From Lepturacanthus savala (lineage: Eukaryota > Chordata > Actinopteri > Scombriformes > Trichiuridae): a stretch of DNA of 64,000 nucleotides. Positions 31,983 to 44,303 of this stretch are shown here, piece by piece. The stretch spans positions 2,046,001 through 2,110,000 of the forward strand of contig JARUPU010000029.1 in assembly GCA_030544235.1 (NCBI GenBank). The letters run 5' to 3'. The position numbers were made by a program, and so were the translations under genes. Each line of letters starts with the position of its first letter. Within the stretch, counting starts at the first letter, position 1. Below the pieces are notes generated by a model, which saw nothing but the letters and a program-made list of their open reading frames with translations, was not told the DNA's origin and searched no databases.

Positions 31983-34900
31983 GAAGAGCACAAAAAGACA
32001 AAAAGCTATGTAAGCCTAAATCAGAACAATATTTTTATAGAAAATCTTATTTACCTTTTACTTTATGTGAAATGGTATGATTTGGGATCAGAAATTCACC
32101 TGGAAAAGCTATTGTTTTCATGTGGTTTGTGTTTTAAAGTTTTTATTGCTCCATATGCATTCTCTCGGTCGGAAGAGCACAAAAAGACAAAAAGCTATAT
32201 AGGCCTAAATCAGTACAATATTTTTATAGATAAACTTATTTACCTTTTACTTTATGTGAAATGGTATAGTTTTGGATTAGAAATTCACCTGGAAAAGATA
32301 TTGTTTTCATGTGGTTTGTGTTTTAAAGTTTTTATTGCTCCATATGCATTCTCTCTGTCGGAAGAGCACAAAAAGACCAAAAGCTATGTAGGCCTAAATC
32401 AGTACAATATTTTTACAGAAAATCTTATTTACCTTTTACTATATGTAAAATGGTATACTTTTGGATCAGAAATTCACCTGGAAAAGATATTGTTTTCATG
32501 TGGTTTGTGTTTTAAAGTTTTTATTGCTCCATATGTATTCTCTCGGTCTGAAGAGCCCAAAAAGACAAAAAGCTATATAGGCCTAAATCAGTACAATATT
32601 TTTATAGAAAAACTTATTTACCTTTTACTTTATGTGAAATGGTATAGTTTTGGATTAGAAATTCACCTGGAAAAGCTATTGTTTTCATGTGGTTTGTGTT
32701 TTAAAGTTTTTATTGCTCCATATGCATTCTCTCGGTCTGAAGAGCCCAAAAAGACATAAAGCTATATAGGCCTAAATCAGTACAATATTTTCATAGAAAA
32801 ACTCATTTACCTTTTACTTTATGTGAAATGGTATAGTTTTGGATCAGAAATTCACCTGGATAAGCTATTGTTTTCATGTGGTTTGTGTTTTAAAGTTTTT
32901 ATTGCTCCATATGCATTCTCTCGGTCTGAAGAGAACAAAAAGACAAAAAGCTATGTAAGCCTAAATCAGTACAATATTTTTATAGAAAAACTTATTTACC
33001 TTTTACTTTCTGTGAAATGGTATAGTTTTGGATCAGAAATTCACCTGGAAAAGCTATTGTTTTCATGTGGTTTGTGTTTTAAAGTTTTTATTGCTCCATA
33101 TGCATTCTCTCGGTCGGAAGAGCACAAAAAGACAAAAAGCTATGTAAGCCTAAATCAGAACAATATTTTTATAGAAAATCTTATTTACCTTTTACTTTAT
33201 GTGAAATGGTATAATTTTGGATCAGAAATTCACCTGGAAAAGCTATTGTTTTCATGTGGTTTGTGTTTTAAAGTTTTTATTGCTCCATATGCATTCTCTC
33301 GGTCTGAAGAGCCCAAAAAGAACAAAAGCTATATAGGCCTAAATCAGTACAATATTTTTACAAAAAAACTTATTTACCTTTTATTTTATGTGAAATGGTA
33401 TAGTTTTGGATCAGAAATTCACCTGGAAAAGCTATTGTTTTCATGTGGTTTGTGTTTTTAAGTTTTTATTGCTCCATATGCATTCTCTCGGTCTGAAGAG
33501 CCCAAAAAGAACAAAAGCTATATAGGCCTAAATCAGTACAATATTTTTACAAAAAAACTTATTTACCTTTTATTTTATGTGAAATGGTATAGTTTTGGAT
33601 CAGAAATTCACCTGGAAAAGCTATTGTTTTCATGTGGTTTGTGTTTTAAAGTTTTTATTGCTCCATATGCATTCTCTCGGTCTGACGAGCCCAAAAAGAC
33701 AAAAAGCTAAATAGGCCTAAATCAGTACAATATTTTTATAGAAAAACTTATTTACCTTTTACTTTATGTGAAATGGTATAGTTTTGGATCAGAAATTCAC
33801 CTCGAAAAGCTATTGTTTTCATGTGGTTTATGTTTTAAAGTTTTTATTGCTCCATATGCATTCTCTCGGTCTGAAGAGCACAAAAAGACCAAAAGCTATG
33901 TAAGCCTAAATCAGAACAATATTTTTATAGAAAATCTTATTTACCTTTTACTTTATGTGAAATGGTATAATTTTGGATCAGAAATTCACCTGGAAAAGCT
34001 ATTGTTTTCATGTGGTTTGTGTTTTAAAGTTTTTATTGCTCCATATGCATTCTCTCGGTCGGAAGAGCACAAAAAGACAAAAAGCTATATAGGCCTAAAT
34101 CAGTACAATATTTTTATAGAAAAACTTATTTACCTTTTACTTTATGTGAAATGGTATAGTTTTGGATTAGAAATTCACCTGGAAAAGATATTGTTTTCAT
34201 GTGGTTTGTGTTTTAAAGTTTTTATTGCTCCATATGCATTCTCTCGGTCGGAAGAGCACAAAAAGACCAAAAGCTATGTAGGCCTAAATCAGTACAATAT
34301 TTTTACAGAAAATCTTATTTACCTTTTACTATATGTAAAATGGTATACTTTTGGATCAGAAATTCACCTGGAAAAGATATTGTTTTCATGTGGTTTGTGT
34401 TTTAAAGTTTTTATTGCTCCATATGTATTCTCTCGGTCTGAAGAGCCCAAAAAGACAAAAAGCTATATAGGCCTAAATCAGTACAATATTTTTATAGAAA
34501 AACTTATTTACCTTTTACTTTATGTGAAATGGTATAGTTTTGGATTAGAAATTCACCTGGAAAAGCTATTGTTTTCATGTGGTTTGTGTTTTAAAGTTTT
34601 TATTGCTCCATATGCATTCTCTCGGTCTGAACATCCCAAAAAGACAAAAAGCTATATAGGCCTAAATCAGTACAATATTTTTATAGGAAAACTTATTTAC
34701 CTTTTACTTTATGTGAAATGGTATAGTTTTGGATCAGAAATTCACCTGGAAAAACTATTGTTTTCATGTGGTTTGTGTTTTAAAGTTTTTATTGCTCCAT
34801 ATGCATTCTCTCGGTCGGAAGAGCACAAAAAGACCAAAAGCTATGTAGGCCTAAATCAGTACAATATTTTTACAGAAAATCTTATTTACCTTTTACTATA

Positions 34901-35384
34901 TGTAAAATGGTATACTTTTGGATCAGAAATTCACCTGGAAAAGCTATTGTTTTCATGTGGTTTGTGTTTTAAAGTTTTTATTGCTCCATATGTATTCTCT
35001 CGGTCTGAAGAGCCCAAAAAGACAAAAAGCTATATAGGCCTAAATCAGTACAATATTTTTATAGAAAAACTTATTTACCTTTTACTTCATGTGAAATGGT
35101 ATAGTTTTGGATTAGAAATTCACCTGGAAAAGCTATTGTTTTCATCTGGTTTGTGTTTTAAAGTTTTTATTGCTCCATATGCATTCTCTCGGTCTGAAGA
35201 GCCCAAAAAGACAAAAAGCTATATAGGCCTAAATCAGTACAATATTTTTACAGAAAATCTTATTTACCTTTTACTTTATGTGAAATGGTATAGTTTTGGA
35301 TCAGAAATTCACCTGGAAAAGCTATTGTTTTCATGTGGTTTGTGTTTTAAAGTTTTTATTGCTCCATATGCATTCTCTCGGTCT
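31983..35384 (+). repeat. Higher-order repeat copy 1 (18 monomers, 3,402 bp)
   Basis: Matches 35,385-38,786 at an offset of exactly 3,402 bp (18 x 189). Private variants are shared, such as ACCTCGAAAAGC with GTGGTTTATG (33,800 and 37,202), GTGTTTTTAAG (33,452 and 36,854) and GAACATCCCAAA (34,629 and 38,031). I saw no difference in the stretches compared. Confidence 0.9.
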
Positions 35385-38300
35385 GAAGAGCACAAAAAGA
35401 CAAAAAGCTATGTAAGCCTAAATCAGAACAATATTTTTATAGAAAATCTTATTTACCTTTTACTTTATGTGAAATGGTATGATTTGGGATCAGAAATTCA
35501 CCTGGAAAAGCTATTGTTTTCATGTGGTTTGTGTTTTAAAGTTTTTATTGCTCCATATGCATTCTCTCGGTCGGAAGAGCACAAAAAGACAAAAAGCTAT
35601 ATAGGCCTAAATCAGTACAATATTTTTATAGATAAACTTATTTACCTTTTACTTTATGTGAAATGGTATAGTTTTGGATTAGAAATTCACCTGGAAAAGA
35701 TATTGTTTTCATGTGGTTTGTGTTTTAAAGTTTTTATTGCTCCATATGCATTCTCTCTGTCGGAAGAGCACAAAAAGACCAAAAGCTATGTAGGCCTAAA
35801 TCAGTACAATATTTTTACAGAAAATCTTATTTACCTTTTACTATATGTAAAATGGTATACTTTTGGATCAGAAATTCACCTGGAAAAGATATTGTTTTCA
35901 TGTGGTTTGTGTTTTAAAGTTTTTATTGCTCCATATGTATTCTCTCGGTCTGAAGAGCCCAAAAAGACAAAAAGCTATATAGGCCTAAATCAGTACAATA
36001 TTTTTATAGAAAAACTTATTTACCTTTTACTTTATGTGAAATGGTATAGTTTTGGATTAGAAATTCACCTGGAAAAGCTATTGTTTTCATGTGGTTTGTG
36101 TTTTAAAGTTTTTATTGCTCCATATGCATTCTCTCGGTCTGAAGAGCCCAAAAAGACATAAAGCTATATAGGCCTAAATCAGTACAATATTTTCATAGAA
36201 AAACTCATTTACCTTTTACTTTATGTGAAATGGTATAGTTTTGGATCAGAAATTCACCTGGATAAGCTATTGTTTTCATGTGGTTTGTGTTTTAAAGTTT
36301 TTATTGCTCCATATGCATTCTCTCGGTCTGAAGAGAACAAAAAGACAAAAAGCTATGTAAGCCTAAATCAGTACAATATTTTTATAGAAAAACTTATTTA
36401 CCTTTTACTTTCTGTGAAATGGTATAGTTTTGGATCAGAAATTCACCTGGAAAAGCTATTGTTTTCATGTGGTTTGTGTTTTAAAGTTTTTATTGCTCCA
36501 TATGCATTCTCTCGGTCGGAAGAGCACAAAAAGACAAAAAGCTATGTAAGCCTAAATCAGAACAATATTTTTATAGAAAATCTTATTTACCTTTTACTTT
36601 ATGTGAAATGGTATAATTTTGGATCAGAAATTCACCTGGAAAAGCTATTGTTTTCATGTGGTTTGTGTTTTAAAGTTTTTATTGCTCCATATGCATTCTC
36701 TCGGTCTGAAGAGCCCAAAAAGAACAAAAGCTATATAGGCCTAAATCAGTACAATATTTTTACAAAAAAACTTATTTACCTTTTATTTTATGTGAAATGG
36801 TATAGTTTTGGATCAGAAATTCACCTGGAAAAGCTATTGTTTTCATGTGGTTTGTGTTTTTAAGTTTTTATTGCTCCATATGCATTCTCTCGGTCTGAAG
36901 AGCCCAAAAAGAACAAAAGCTATATAGGCCTAAATCAGTACAATATTTTTACAAAAAAACTTATTTACCTTTTATTTTATGTGAAATGGTATAGTTTTGG
37001 ATCAGAAATTCACCTGGAAAAGCTATTGTTTTCATGTGGTTTGTGTTTTAAAGTTTTTATTGCTCCATATGCATTCTCTCGGTCTGACGAGCCCAAAAAG
37101 ACAAAAAGCTAAATAGGCCTAAATCAGTACAATATTTTTATAGAAAAACTTATTTACCTTTTACTTTATGTGAAATGGTATAGTTTTGGATCAGAAATTC
37201 ACCTCGAAAAGCTATTGTTTTCATGTGGTTTATGTTTTAAAGTTTTTATTGCTCCATATGCATTCTCTCGGTCTGAAGAGCACAAAAAGACCAAAAGCTA
37301 TGTAAGCCTAAATCAGAACAATATTTTTATAGAAAATCTTATTTACCTTTTACTTTATGTGAAATGGTATAATTTTGGATCAGAAATTCACCTGGAAAAG
37401 CTATTGTTTTCATGTGGTTTGTGTTTTAAAGTTTTTATTGCTCCATATGCATTCTCTCGGTCGGAAGAGCACAAAAAGACAAAAAGCTATATAGGCCTAA
37501 ATCAGTACAATATTTTTATAGAAAAACTTATTTACCTTTTACTTTATGTGAAATGGTATAGTTTTGGATTAGAAATTCACCTGGAAAAGATATTGTTTTC
37601 ATGTGGTTTGTGTTTTAAAGTTTTTATTGCTCCATATGCATTCTCTCGGTCGGAAGAGCACAAAAAGACCAAAAGCTATGTAGGCCTAAATCAGTACAAT
37701 ATTTTTACAGAAAATCTTATTTACCTTTTACTATATGTAAAATGGTATACTTTTGGATCAGAAATTCACCTGGAAAAGATATTGTTTTCATGTGGTTTGT
37801 GTTTTAAAGTTTTTATTGCTCCATATGTATTCTCTCGGTCTGAAGAGCCCAAAAAGACAAAAAGCTATATAGGCCTAAATCAGTACAATATTTTTATAGA
37901 AAAACTTATTTACCTTTTACTTTATGTGAAATGGTATAGTTTTGGATTAGAAATTCACCTGGAAAAGCTATTGTTTTCATGTGGTTTGTGTTTTAAAGTT
38001 TTTATTGCTCCATATGCATTCTCTCGGTCTGAACATCCCAAAAAGACAAAAAGCTATATAGGCCTAAATCAGTACAATATTTTTATAGGAAAACTTATTT
38101 ACCTTTTACTTTATGTGAAATGGTATAGTTTTGGATCAGAAATTCACCTGGAAAAACTATTGTTTTCATGTGGTTTGTGTTTTAAAGTTTTTATTGCTCC
38201 ATATGCATTCTCTCGGTCGGAAGAGCACAAAAAGACCAAAAGCTATGTAGGCCTAAATCAGTACAATATTTTTACAGAAAATCTTATTTACCTTTTACTA

Positions 38301-38786
38301 TATGTAAAATGGTATACTTTTGGATCAGAAATTCACCTGGAAAAGCTATTGTTTTCATGTGGTTTGTGTTTTAAAGTTTTTATTGCTCCATATGTATTCT
38401 CTCGGTCTGAAGAGCCCAAAAAGACAAAAAGCTATATAGGCCTAAATCAGTACAATATTTTTATAGAAAAACTTATTTACCTTTTACTTCATGTGAAATG
38501 GTATAGTTTTGGATTAGAAATTCACCTGGAAAAGCTATTGTTTTCATCTGGTTTGTGTTTTAAAGTTTTTATTGCTCCATATGCATTCTCTCGGTCTGAA
38601 GAGCCCAAAAAGACAAAAAGCTATATAGGCCTAAATCAGTACAATATTTTTACAGAAAATCTTATTTACCTTTTACTTTATGTGAAATGGTATAGTTTTG
38701 GATCAGAAATTCACCTGGAAAAGCTATTGTTTTCATGTGGTTTGTGTTTTAAAGTTTTTATTGCTCCATATGCATTCTCTCGGTCT
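35385..38786 (+). repeat. Higher-order repeat copy 2 (18 monomers, 3,402 bp)
   Basis: Tandem duplicate of the preceding block. The match fades just past 38,830 (CAGGACAAT against CAGAACAAT, then CTTTAAC against CTTTTAC). Confidence 0.9.
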
Positions 38787-38870
38787 GAAGAGCACAAAAA
38801 GACAAAAAGCTATGTAAGCCTAAATCAGGACAATATTTTTATAGAAAATCTTATTTACCTTTAACTTTAT

Positions 38871-40382
38871 GTGAAATGGTATAGTTTTGGATCAGAAATT
38901 CACCTGGAAAAGCTATTGTTTTCATGTGGTTTGTGTTTTAAAGTTTTTATTGCTCCATATGCATTCTCTCGGTCTGAAGAGCACAAAAAGACAAAATGCT
39001 ATGTAGACCTAAATCAGTACAATATTTTTATAAAAAATATCATTTACCATTCACTATATGTAAAATGGTATTGTTTTGGATCAGAAATTCACCTGGAAAA
39101 GCTATTGTTTTCATGTGGTTTATGTTTTAAAGTTTTTATTGCTCCATATGCATTCTCTCGGTCTGAAGAGCACAAAAAGACAAAATGCTATGTAGACCTA
39201 AATCAGTAAAATATTTTTATAGAAAATCTTATTTACCTTTTACTTTATGTGAAATGGCATAGTTTTGGATCAGAAATTCACCTGGAAAAGCTATTGTTTT
39301 CATGTGGTTTGTGTTTTAAAGTTTTTATTGCTCCATATGCATTCTCTCGGTCGGAAGAGCACAAAAAGACCAAAAGCTATGTAGGCCTAAATCAGTACAA
39401 TATTTTTACAGAAAATCTTATTTACCTTTTACTTTATGTGAAATGGTATAGTTTTGGATCAGAAATGCACCTGGAAAAGCTATTGTTTTCATGTGGTTTG
39501 TGTTTTAAAGTTTTTATTGCTCCATATGCATTCTCTCGGTCTGAAGAGCACAAAAAGACAAAAAGCTATGTAAGCCTAAATCAGAACAATATTTTTATAG
39601 AAAATCTTATTTACCTTTAACTTTATGTGAAATGGTATAGTTTTGGATCAGAAATTCACCTGGAAAAGCTATTGTTTTCATGTGGTTTGTGTTTTAAAGT
39701 TTTTATTGCTCCATATGCATTCTCTCGGTCTGAAGAGCACAAAAAGACAAAATGCTATGTAGACCTAAATCAGTACAATATTTTTATAGAAAATATCATT
39801 TACCATTCACTATATGTAAAATGGTATTGTTTTGGATCAGAAATTCACCTGGAAAAGCTATTGTTTTCATGTGGTTTATGTTTTAAAGTTTTTATTGCTC
39901 CATATGCATTCTCTCGGTCTGAAGAGCACAAAAAGACAAAATGCTATGTAGACCTAAATCAGTAAAATATTTTTAGAGAAAATCTTATTTACCTTTTACT
40001 TTATGTGAAATGGCATAGTTTTGGATCAGAAATTCACCTGGAAAAGCTATTGTTTTCATGTGGTTTGTGTTTTAAAGTTTTTATTGCTCCATATGCATTC
40101 TCTCGGTCGGAAGAGCACAAAAAGACCAAAAGCTATGTAGGCCTAAATCAGTACAATATTTTTACAGAAAATCTTATTTACCTTTTACTATATGTAAAAT
40201 GGTATAGTTTTGGATCAGAAATTCACCTGGAAAAGCTATTGTTTTCATGTGGTTTGTGTTTTAAAGTTTTTATTGCTCCATATGCATTCTCTCGGTCTGA
40301 AGAGCCCAAAAAGACAAAAAGCTATATAGGCCTAAATCAGTACAATATTTTCATAGAAAAACTTATTTACCTTTTACTTTAT
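38871..40382 (+). repeat. Four-monomer repeat, two copies of 756 bp
   Basis: 38,871-39,626 and 39,627-40,382 share a private monomer order, including AAAATGCTATGTAGACC twice per copy, CATTTACCATTCACTATATG and ATGGTATTGTTTTGG. A variant of the TGCTATGTAGACC monomer also occurs in the minus array at about 28,215, suggesting this was once the region next to the inversion point. Confidence 0.8.
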
Positions 40383-41261
40383 GTGAAATGGTATAGTTTT
40401 GGATCAGAAATTCACCTGGAAAAGCTATTGTTTTCATGTGGTTTGTGTTTTAAAGTTTTTATTGCTCCATATGCATTCTCTCGGTCTGAAGAGAACAAAA
40501 AGACAAAAAGCTATGTAAGCCTAAATCAGTACAATATTTTTACAGAAAATCTTATTTACCTTTTACTATATGTAAAATGGTATAGTTTTGGATCAGAAAT
40601 TCACCTGGAAAAGCTATTGTTTTCATGTGGTTTGTGTTTTAAAGTTTTTATTGCTCCATATGCATTCTCTCGGTCGGAAGAGCACAAAAAGACCAAAAGC
40701 TATGTAGGCCTAAATCAGTACAATATTTTTACAGAAAATCTTATTTACCTTTTACTATATGTAAAATGGTATAGTTTTGGATCAGAAATTCACCTGGAAA
40801 AGCTATTGTTTTCATGTGGTTTGTGTTTTAAAGTTTTTATTGCTCCATATGCATTCTCTCGGTCGGAAGAGCACAATGAGGTAAAAAGCCATGTACATCT
40901 AAATCAGTGAAATATTTTTACAGAAAATCTTATTTACCTTTTACTTTGTGTGAAATGGTATAGTTTGGGATTAGAAATTCATCTGGGAAAGCTATTGTTT
41001 TCATTTGGTTGATGTTTAAAACTTTTTATGGCTCCAGAAGCTTTCTCTCGGTCTGAAGAGCACAATAAGATAAAAAGTGATGTACGTCTAAATCAGTGCA
41101 ATATTTTTACAGAAAATCTTGTTTACCTTTTACTTTACGTAAAATGGTATAGTTTTGAATTACAAATTCACCTGGAAAAGCTATTGTTTTCATGTGGTTC
41201 ATGTTTTAAACTTTTTATGGCTCCAGAAGCATTCTCTCGGTCTGAAGAGCCTAAAAGATAA

Positions 41262-41337
41262 AAAGGTATGTAGGCCTAATCAGGCCTACATACCTTTCAA
41301 GATTTTCTGTAAAACCATAAGAGTTTTACAGAAAATC
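41262..41337. repeat. Twin hairpins inside an edge monomer (right arm)
   Basis: Mirror of 27,397-27,472, with both stems intact. Confidence 0.93.
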
Positions 41338-41591
41338 TTGTTTACCTTTGATTTTATGTACAATGGTATAGTTTTACATTAAGAATTCACCTGGGAAAGC
41401 TATTGTTTTCATGTGGTTCATGTTTTAAAGTTTTTATGGCTCCAGAATCTTTCTCTCATTCTGAAGAGCACAATAAGATAGAAAGCTATGTCGGCCTAAT
41501 CAGTGCAATATTTTTTTACAGAAAATCTTATTTACCTTTTATTTTATGTGCAATGGTATAGTTTTGGATTAGAAATTCACCTGGGAAAGTC

Positions 41592-41966
41592 CGATATCGT
41601 TTTCCAGACATCCAGAATCCAGACATCTATAGTAACAAAGTGAAATTCTTTTGGCATAAAGGTCACCACTGGGGTTATTACAGGAACAGCACAAAGGTGA
41701 CAGAAGGCCACATGAATTTAAATAATTTCATCAAGAAGCCATGGGAAGGCCTTGTTCAATCTCAAATATAAGGCTTTACATACACCAGTGGGTACAAGGA
41801 AGAACAACTGTGTCAACAACAGTGGTCAAACGCACTCTAGTGCCTGAAATGCCTATACTAACATTAAATTAAAAGTTAAAATGTATTGTATGTAATGATG
41901 TTGTTGTTGAAATCAATGTCTGTAATGATGAGAAGTAAAGTTAAAGAAAAACTAGACAATTCATGC
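41592..41966. repeat. Satellite-flanking block, copy 3 (right arm)
   Basis: Reverse complement of 26,769-27,142. Confidence 0.88.
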
Positions 41967-42479
41967 GGAAATTGTGAGTTGGGTCTGGGCTGTTGGGGGT
42001 CCTTGCTGGAGTTTTATAATGGTCGTGATACCATGGATGGGATGCTGGGGTCCTCTTTATTAATACTACAAAGTTTGATGGTTGTGGGGACTTTAAATCC
42101 AAAGTTATTGATGAAAAACTATTGACCAATCAGCTTTCATGCCTTTTAGAGAAATCAGCTCAGTCACGAAGCTGTGGTCTTTCCATGGTGATGATGACAT
42201 CACTGACACAGACCAACTGCTTCTAACTCAAAAATTCTGAATGCTATCATCTAAGATATTTTCCAACATAATCATTGAGGAGGGTATTCTTATGAGATGC
42301 CATGTCTTTGATATGTAGCTATATACCTCCTTAATACATTATTTTATTTAAATTAATTTATTCATGTATTTATGTCACTTGCATAAAATATCTATATCTA
42401 ATGTATTAATATCCATGTATAACATACTTAACCTAAAACCTTCACAGTACATCTATGTATGTTATTAAAATCCTCAGAC

Positions 42480-42914
42480 ATTAGATTCTAGATTCAAAGT
42501 TCACTTTATTGTCATTTCACTCCACATTTACATTCAGTCTGAAATTAAATTGCTTCTCATCATTGACATTACATAAAAAATGGTGATTAAATGATTACTA
42601 AAAAATTCTATCTATAAAAAAATATATTTTCAATCACATATTTAAAAACAGTATTTCACAGCATTAATAACCAAATAATTTCAGAGGTTCAGTAAAAGGT
42701 GCTTCAATGTCTCCAATCCAGTGCTGTTTAAAGTAATTCAGACATGTCCTTAAATCAGTTCAAACCTTGTCCTTGGTTGTTGTCCAGCTGGGGGGGTGGT
42801 GTGTGTTTGGGGGGTTCAGGGTATCAGTGAGTGTGTGTGTGGGGGGATTCAGTCCACTTGAAGCCCTACAGCTTGTAAAACCTGTTGATCATAGTGAAGG
42901 GTGGAGTGGGTCTT
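42480..42914 (-). mobile_element. LINE 3' tail, right-arm mate
   Basis: Reverse complement of 25,819-26,250: untranslated tail only. The coding end is removed by the deletion at 42,915. Confidence 0.5.
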
Positions 42915-43189
42915 TGCATATAAGTTATCCCATATTTACTTATTTCCATTCTTTTATTCTTTGTTCTGCATAACATGACAGTATACGTTTGTGTGTGTAT
43001 CTTCCAGGTGGACAATGGAGATGTTGCAGCTGTTGACTTGACCAAGATCTGAACTTCCTTCCAACTGTTCAATGATTTTACCAGGTTCCTGTCGTAATGA
43101 CAAGAATACCTACCTAACTTAGGAATTTAGCTGACCTGTTTACATTCTAGAGAAAGGAAAACAAAACCTTGTATTAGTTAGACATTTAC

Positions 43190-44300
43190 GACAGTTTATG
43201 TTGTTGCTGGCCATTCCCCCTCCCCTTAGAAGCAACAACATCATGTAACTAGGGACCACCCTAAGGAAATAAAAAGAGGGTTCTGGCAGAGATATGGTTA
43301 GAGCGGGTTGGAGACTGCAACCGAGCATCTCTCTGTCCGTTCTCCTCACCAGTATGAAATCTTAATATCTTCTCTTCTCCTCTGTGTGTGTTTTTAAATG
43401 TTTTAGGTTGTTTGAACCTGGACAGTCATCAGCTGGATTTGGCACACCATGAACTTGTCAGCAGCACTTAAAGACAAAAAAAATAAAACATTTAGTGTTA
43501 ATGTTTGCAGGTATGACAGTATTTGGTGATAGACAATCTGAAATGAGTCTTACTTTCAGCAGGATGAGATTCCTGTAGAGGCTGATGTGGGCGTGACTTG
43601 TAAGTTGTACTTTAATCCTTCAAGCAGACAGGTTATATTGAGCAGCCATCTCACAGGAATTGGAGAGTCAGGGAGAGTCAGGGAGAAAAAAAAACAAACC
43701 AACATCAGGTTAAAACTATCAACATCGTCATTTAGTCAAGAATCATCAGTGAAATGAACATCAAATATTTTACTCACCTTGTTTCTGTATGTGTGGAACT
43801 TCCAACCTCAGCCAACATCACATGTTACCAGGCTGTAGGGCTATTTACCCTTAGCTGGGACAGTGGTTGAAGGACACCAGGACTTGTCCACAGTGGTGGT
43901 CCTGGATGCCGTGTCTCTGGGGCCCACTGCTGCTCCAAGATCCCCATACAGTTCAGCTTGGGACCGTGAGGTACCCAGTTTCCGTGCATGGCCCCGGGGA
44001 GGCACTGTAGGAGTCTTGGTAGTGGAGAGGCTATATACTGGCTTTCACCCTCCGTTAAGAAGGCTAGCCAGCAGCAGTAGGTGTAACATGCAGGATTGCA
44101 TGGTTACTGCACGAGACGCTTCACACTGTGTTAGCACACAACACTGTGTACAAACACCCACACACACACAGGACAAACAAGACAAAGAGGCATTTGTTGT
44201 ATTGGCCAAGTTAAACATGATCATGCAGCGTTACTTTTAGCTGCTAAATTAATAATAGCAGTTGTAAATCAGATTAGTCAATTTGCAATTATATTAACAT
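43190..44300. other. Right-arm-only sequence, no gene recognised
   Basis: Absent from the left arm. Around 43,195-43,400 the sequence TGTTGTTGCTGGCC, then AATAAAAAGAGGG and CTCTCTGTCC, is faintly LTR-like, but no matching second end was found. An open stretch at 43,863-44,240 matches nothing I know. Confidence 0.4.
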
Positions 44301-44303
44301 TAC

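Larger units (their letters stand above)
28761..41595 (+). repeat. 189-bp satellite, main plus-oriented array (about 67 monomers)
   Basis: The GCTCCATA box recurs at 28,935, 29,124, 29,313, 29,502 and so on to 40,842. (40,842-28,935)/189 is exactly 63, so 64 boxes lie in perfect register with no net indel. The last monomers (41,031, 41,220, 41,439) are edge-type, one of them 219 bp. One frame is open across many monomers as a 63-residue repeat containing KWYSFGSEIHLEKLLFSCG and PYAFSRSEEHKKTKSY. Stops recur, for example TAA in CTTTAACTT at about 30,550 and TAG in GAATAGCAC at about 31,040. In-frame ATG is almost absent. Variants among copies include both silent (TCT/TCG, ACA/ACC) and replacement (GGC/AGC, TAC/AAC) changes. 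I treat it as non-coding satellite DNA. Confidence 0.95.

Noticed and set aside
29088..40910. A giant repetitive protein gene of up to 797 codons across the satellite
   Set aside because: The frame is open because the monomer is 189 bp. ATG starts are almost absent, stops recur, no promoter or splice structure is evident, and replacement changes are not rarer than silent ones.
28761..41595. CRISPR-like array
   Set aside because: Monomers are contiguous with no unique spacers and the sequence is eukaryotic.
43195..43450. Solo LTR
   Set aside because: A TATA-like and R-region-like stretch is present, but no TG..CA borders with target duplication were found.
43863..44240. 125-codon open frame
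   Set aside because: No recognised motif, GC-richer local composition only, and no splice or homology support.
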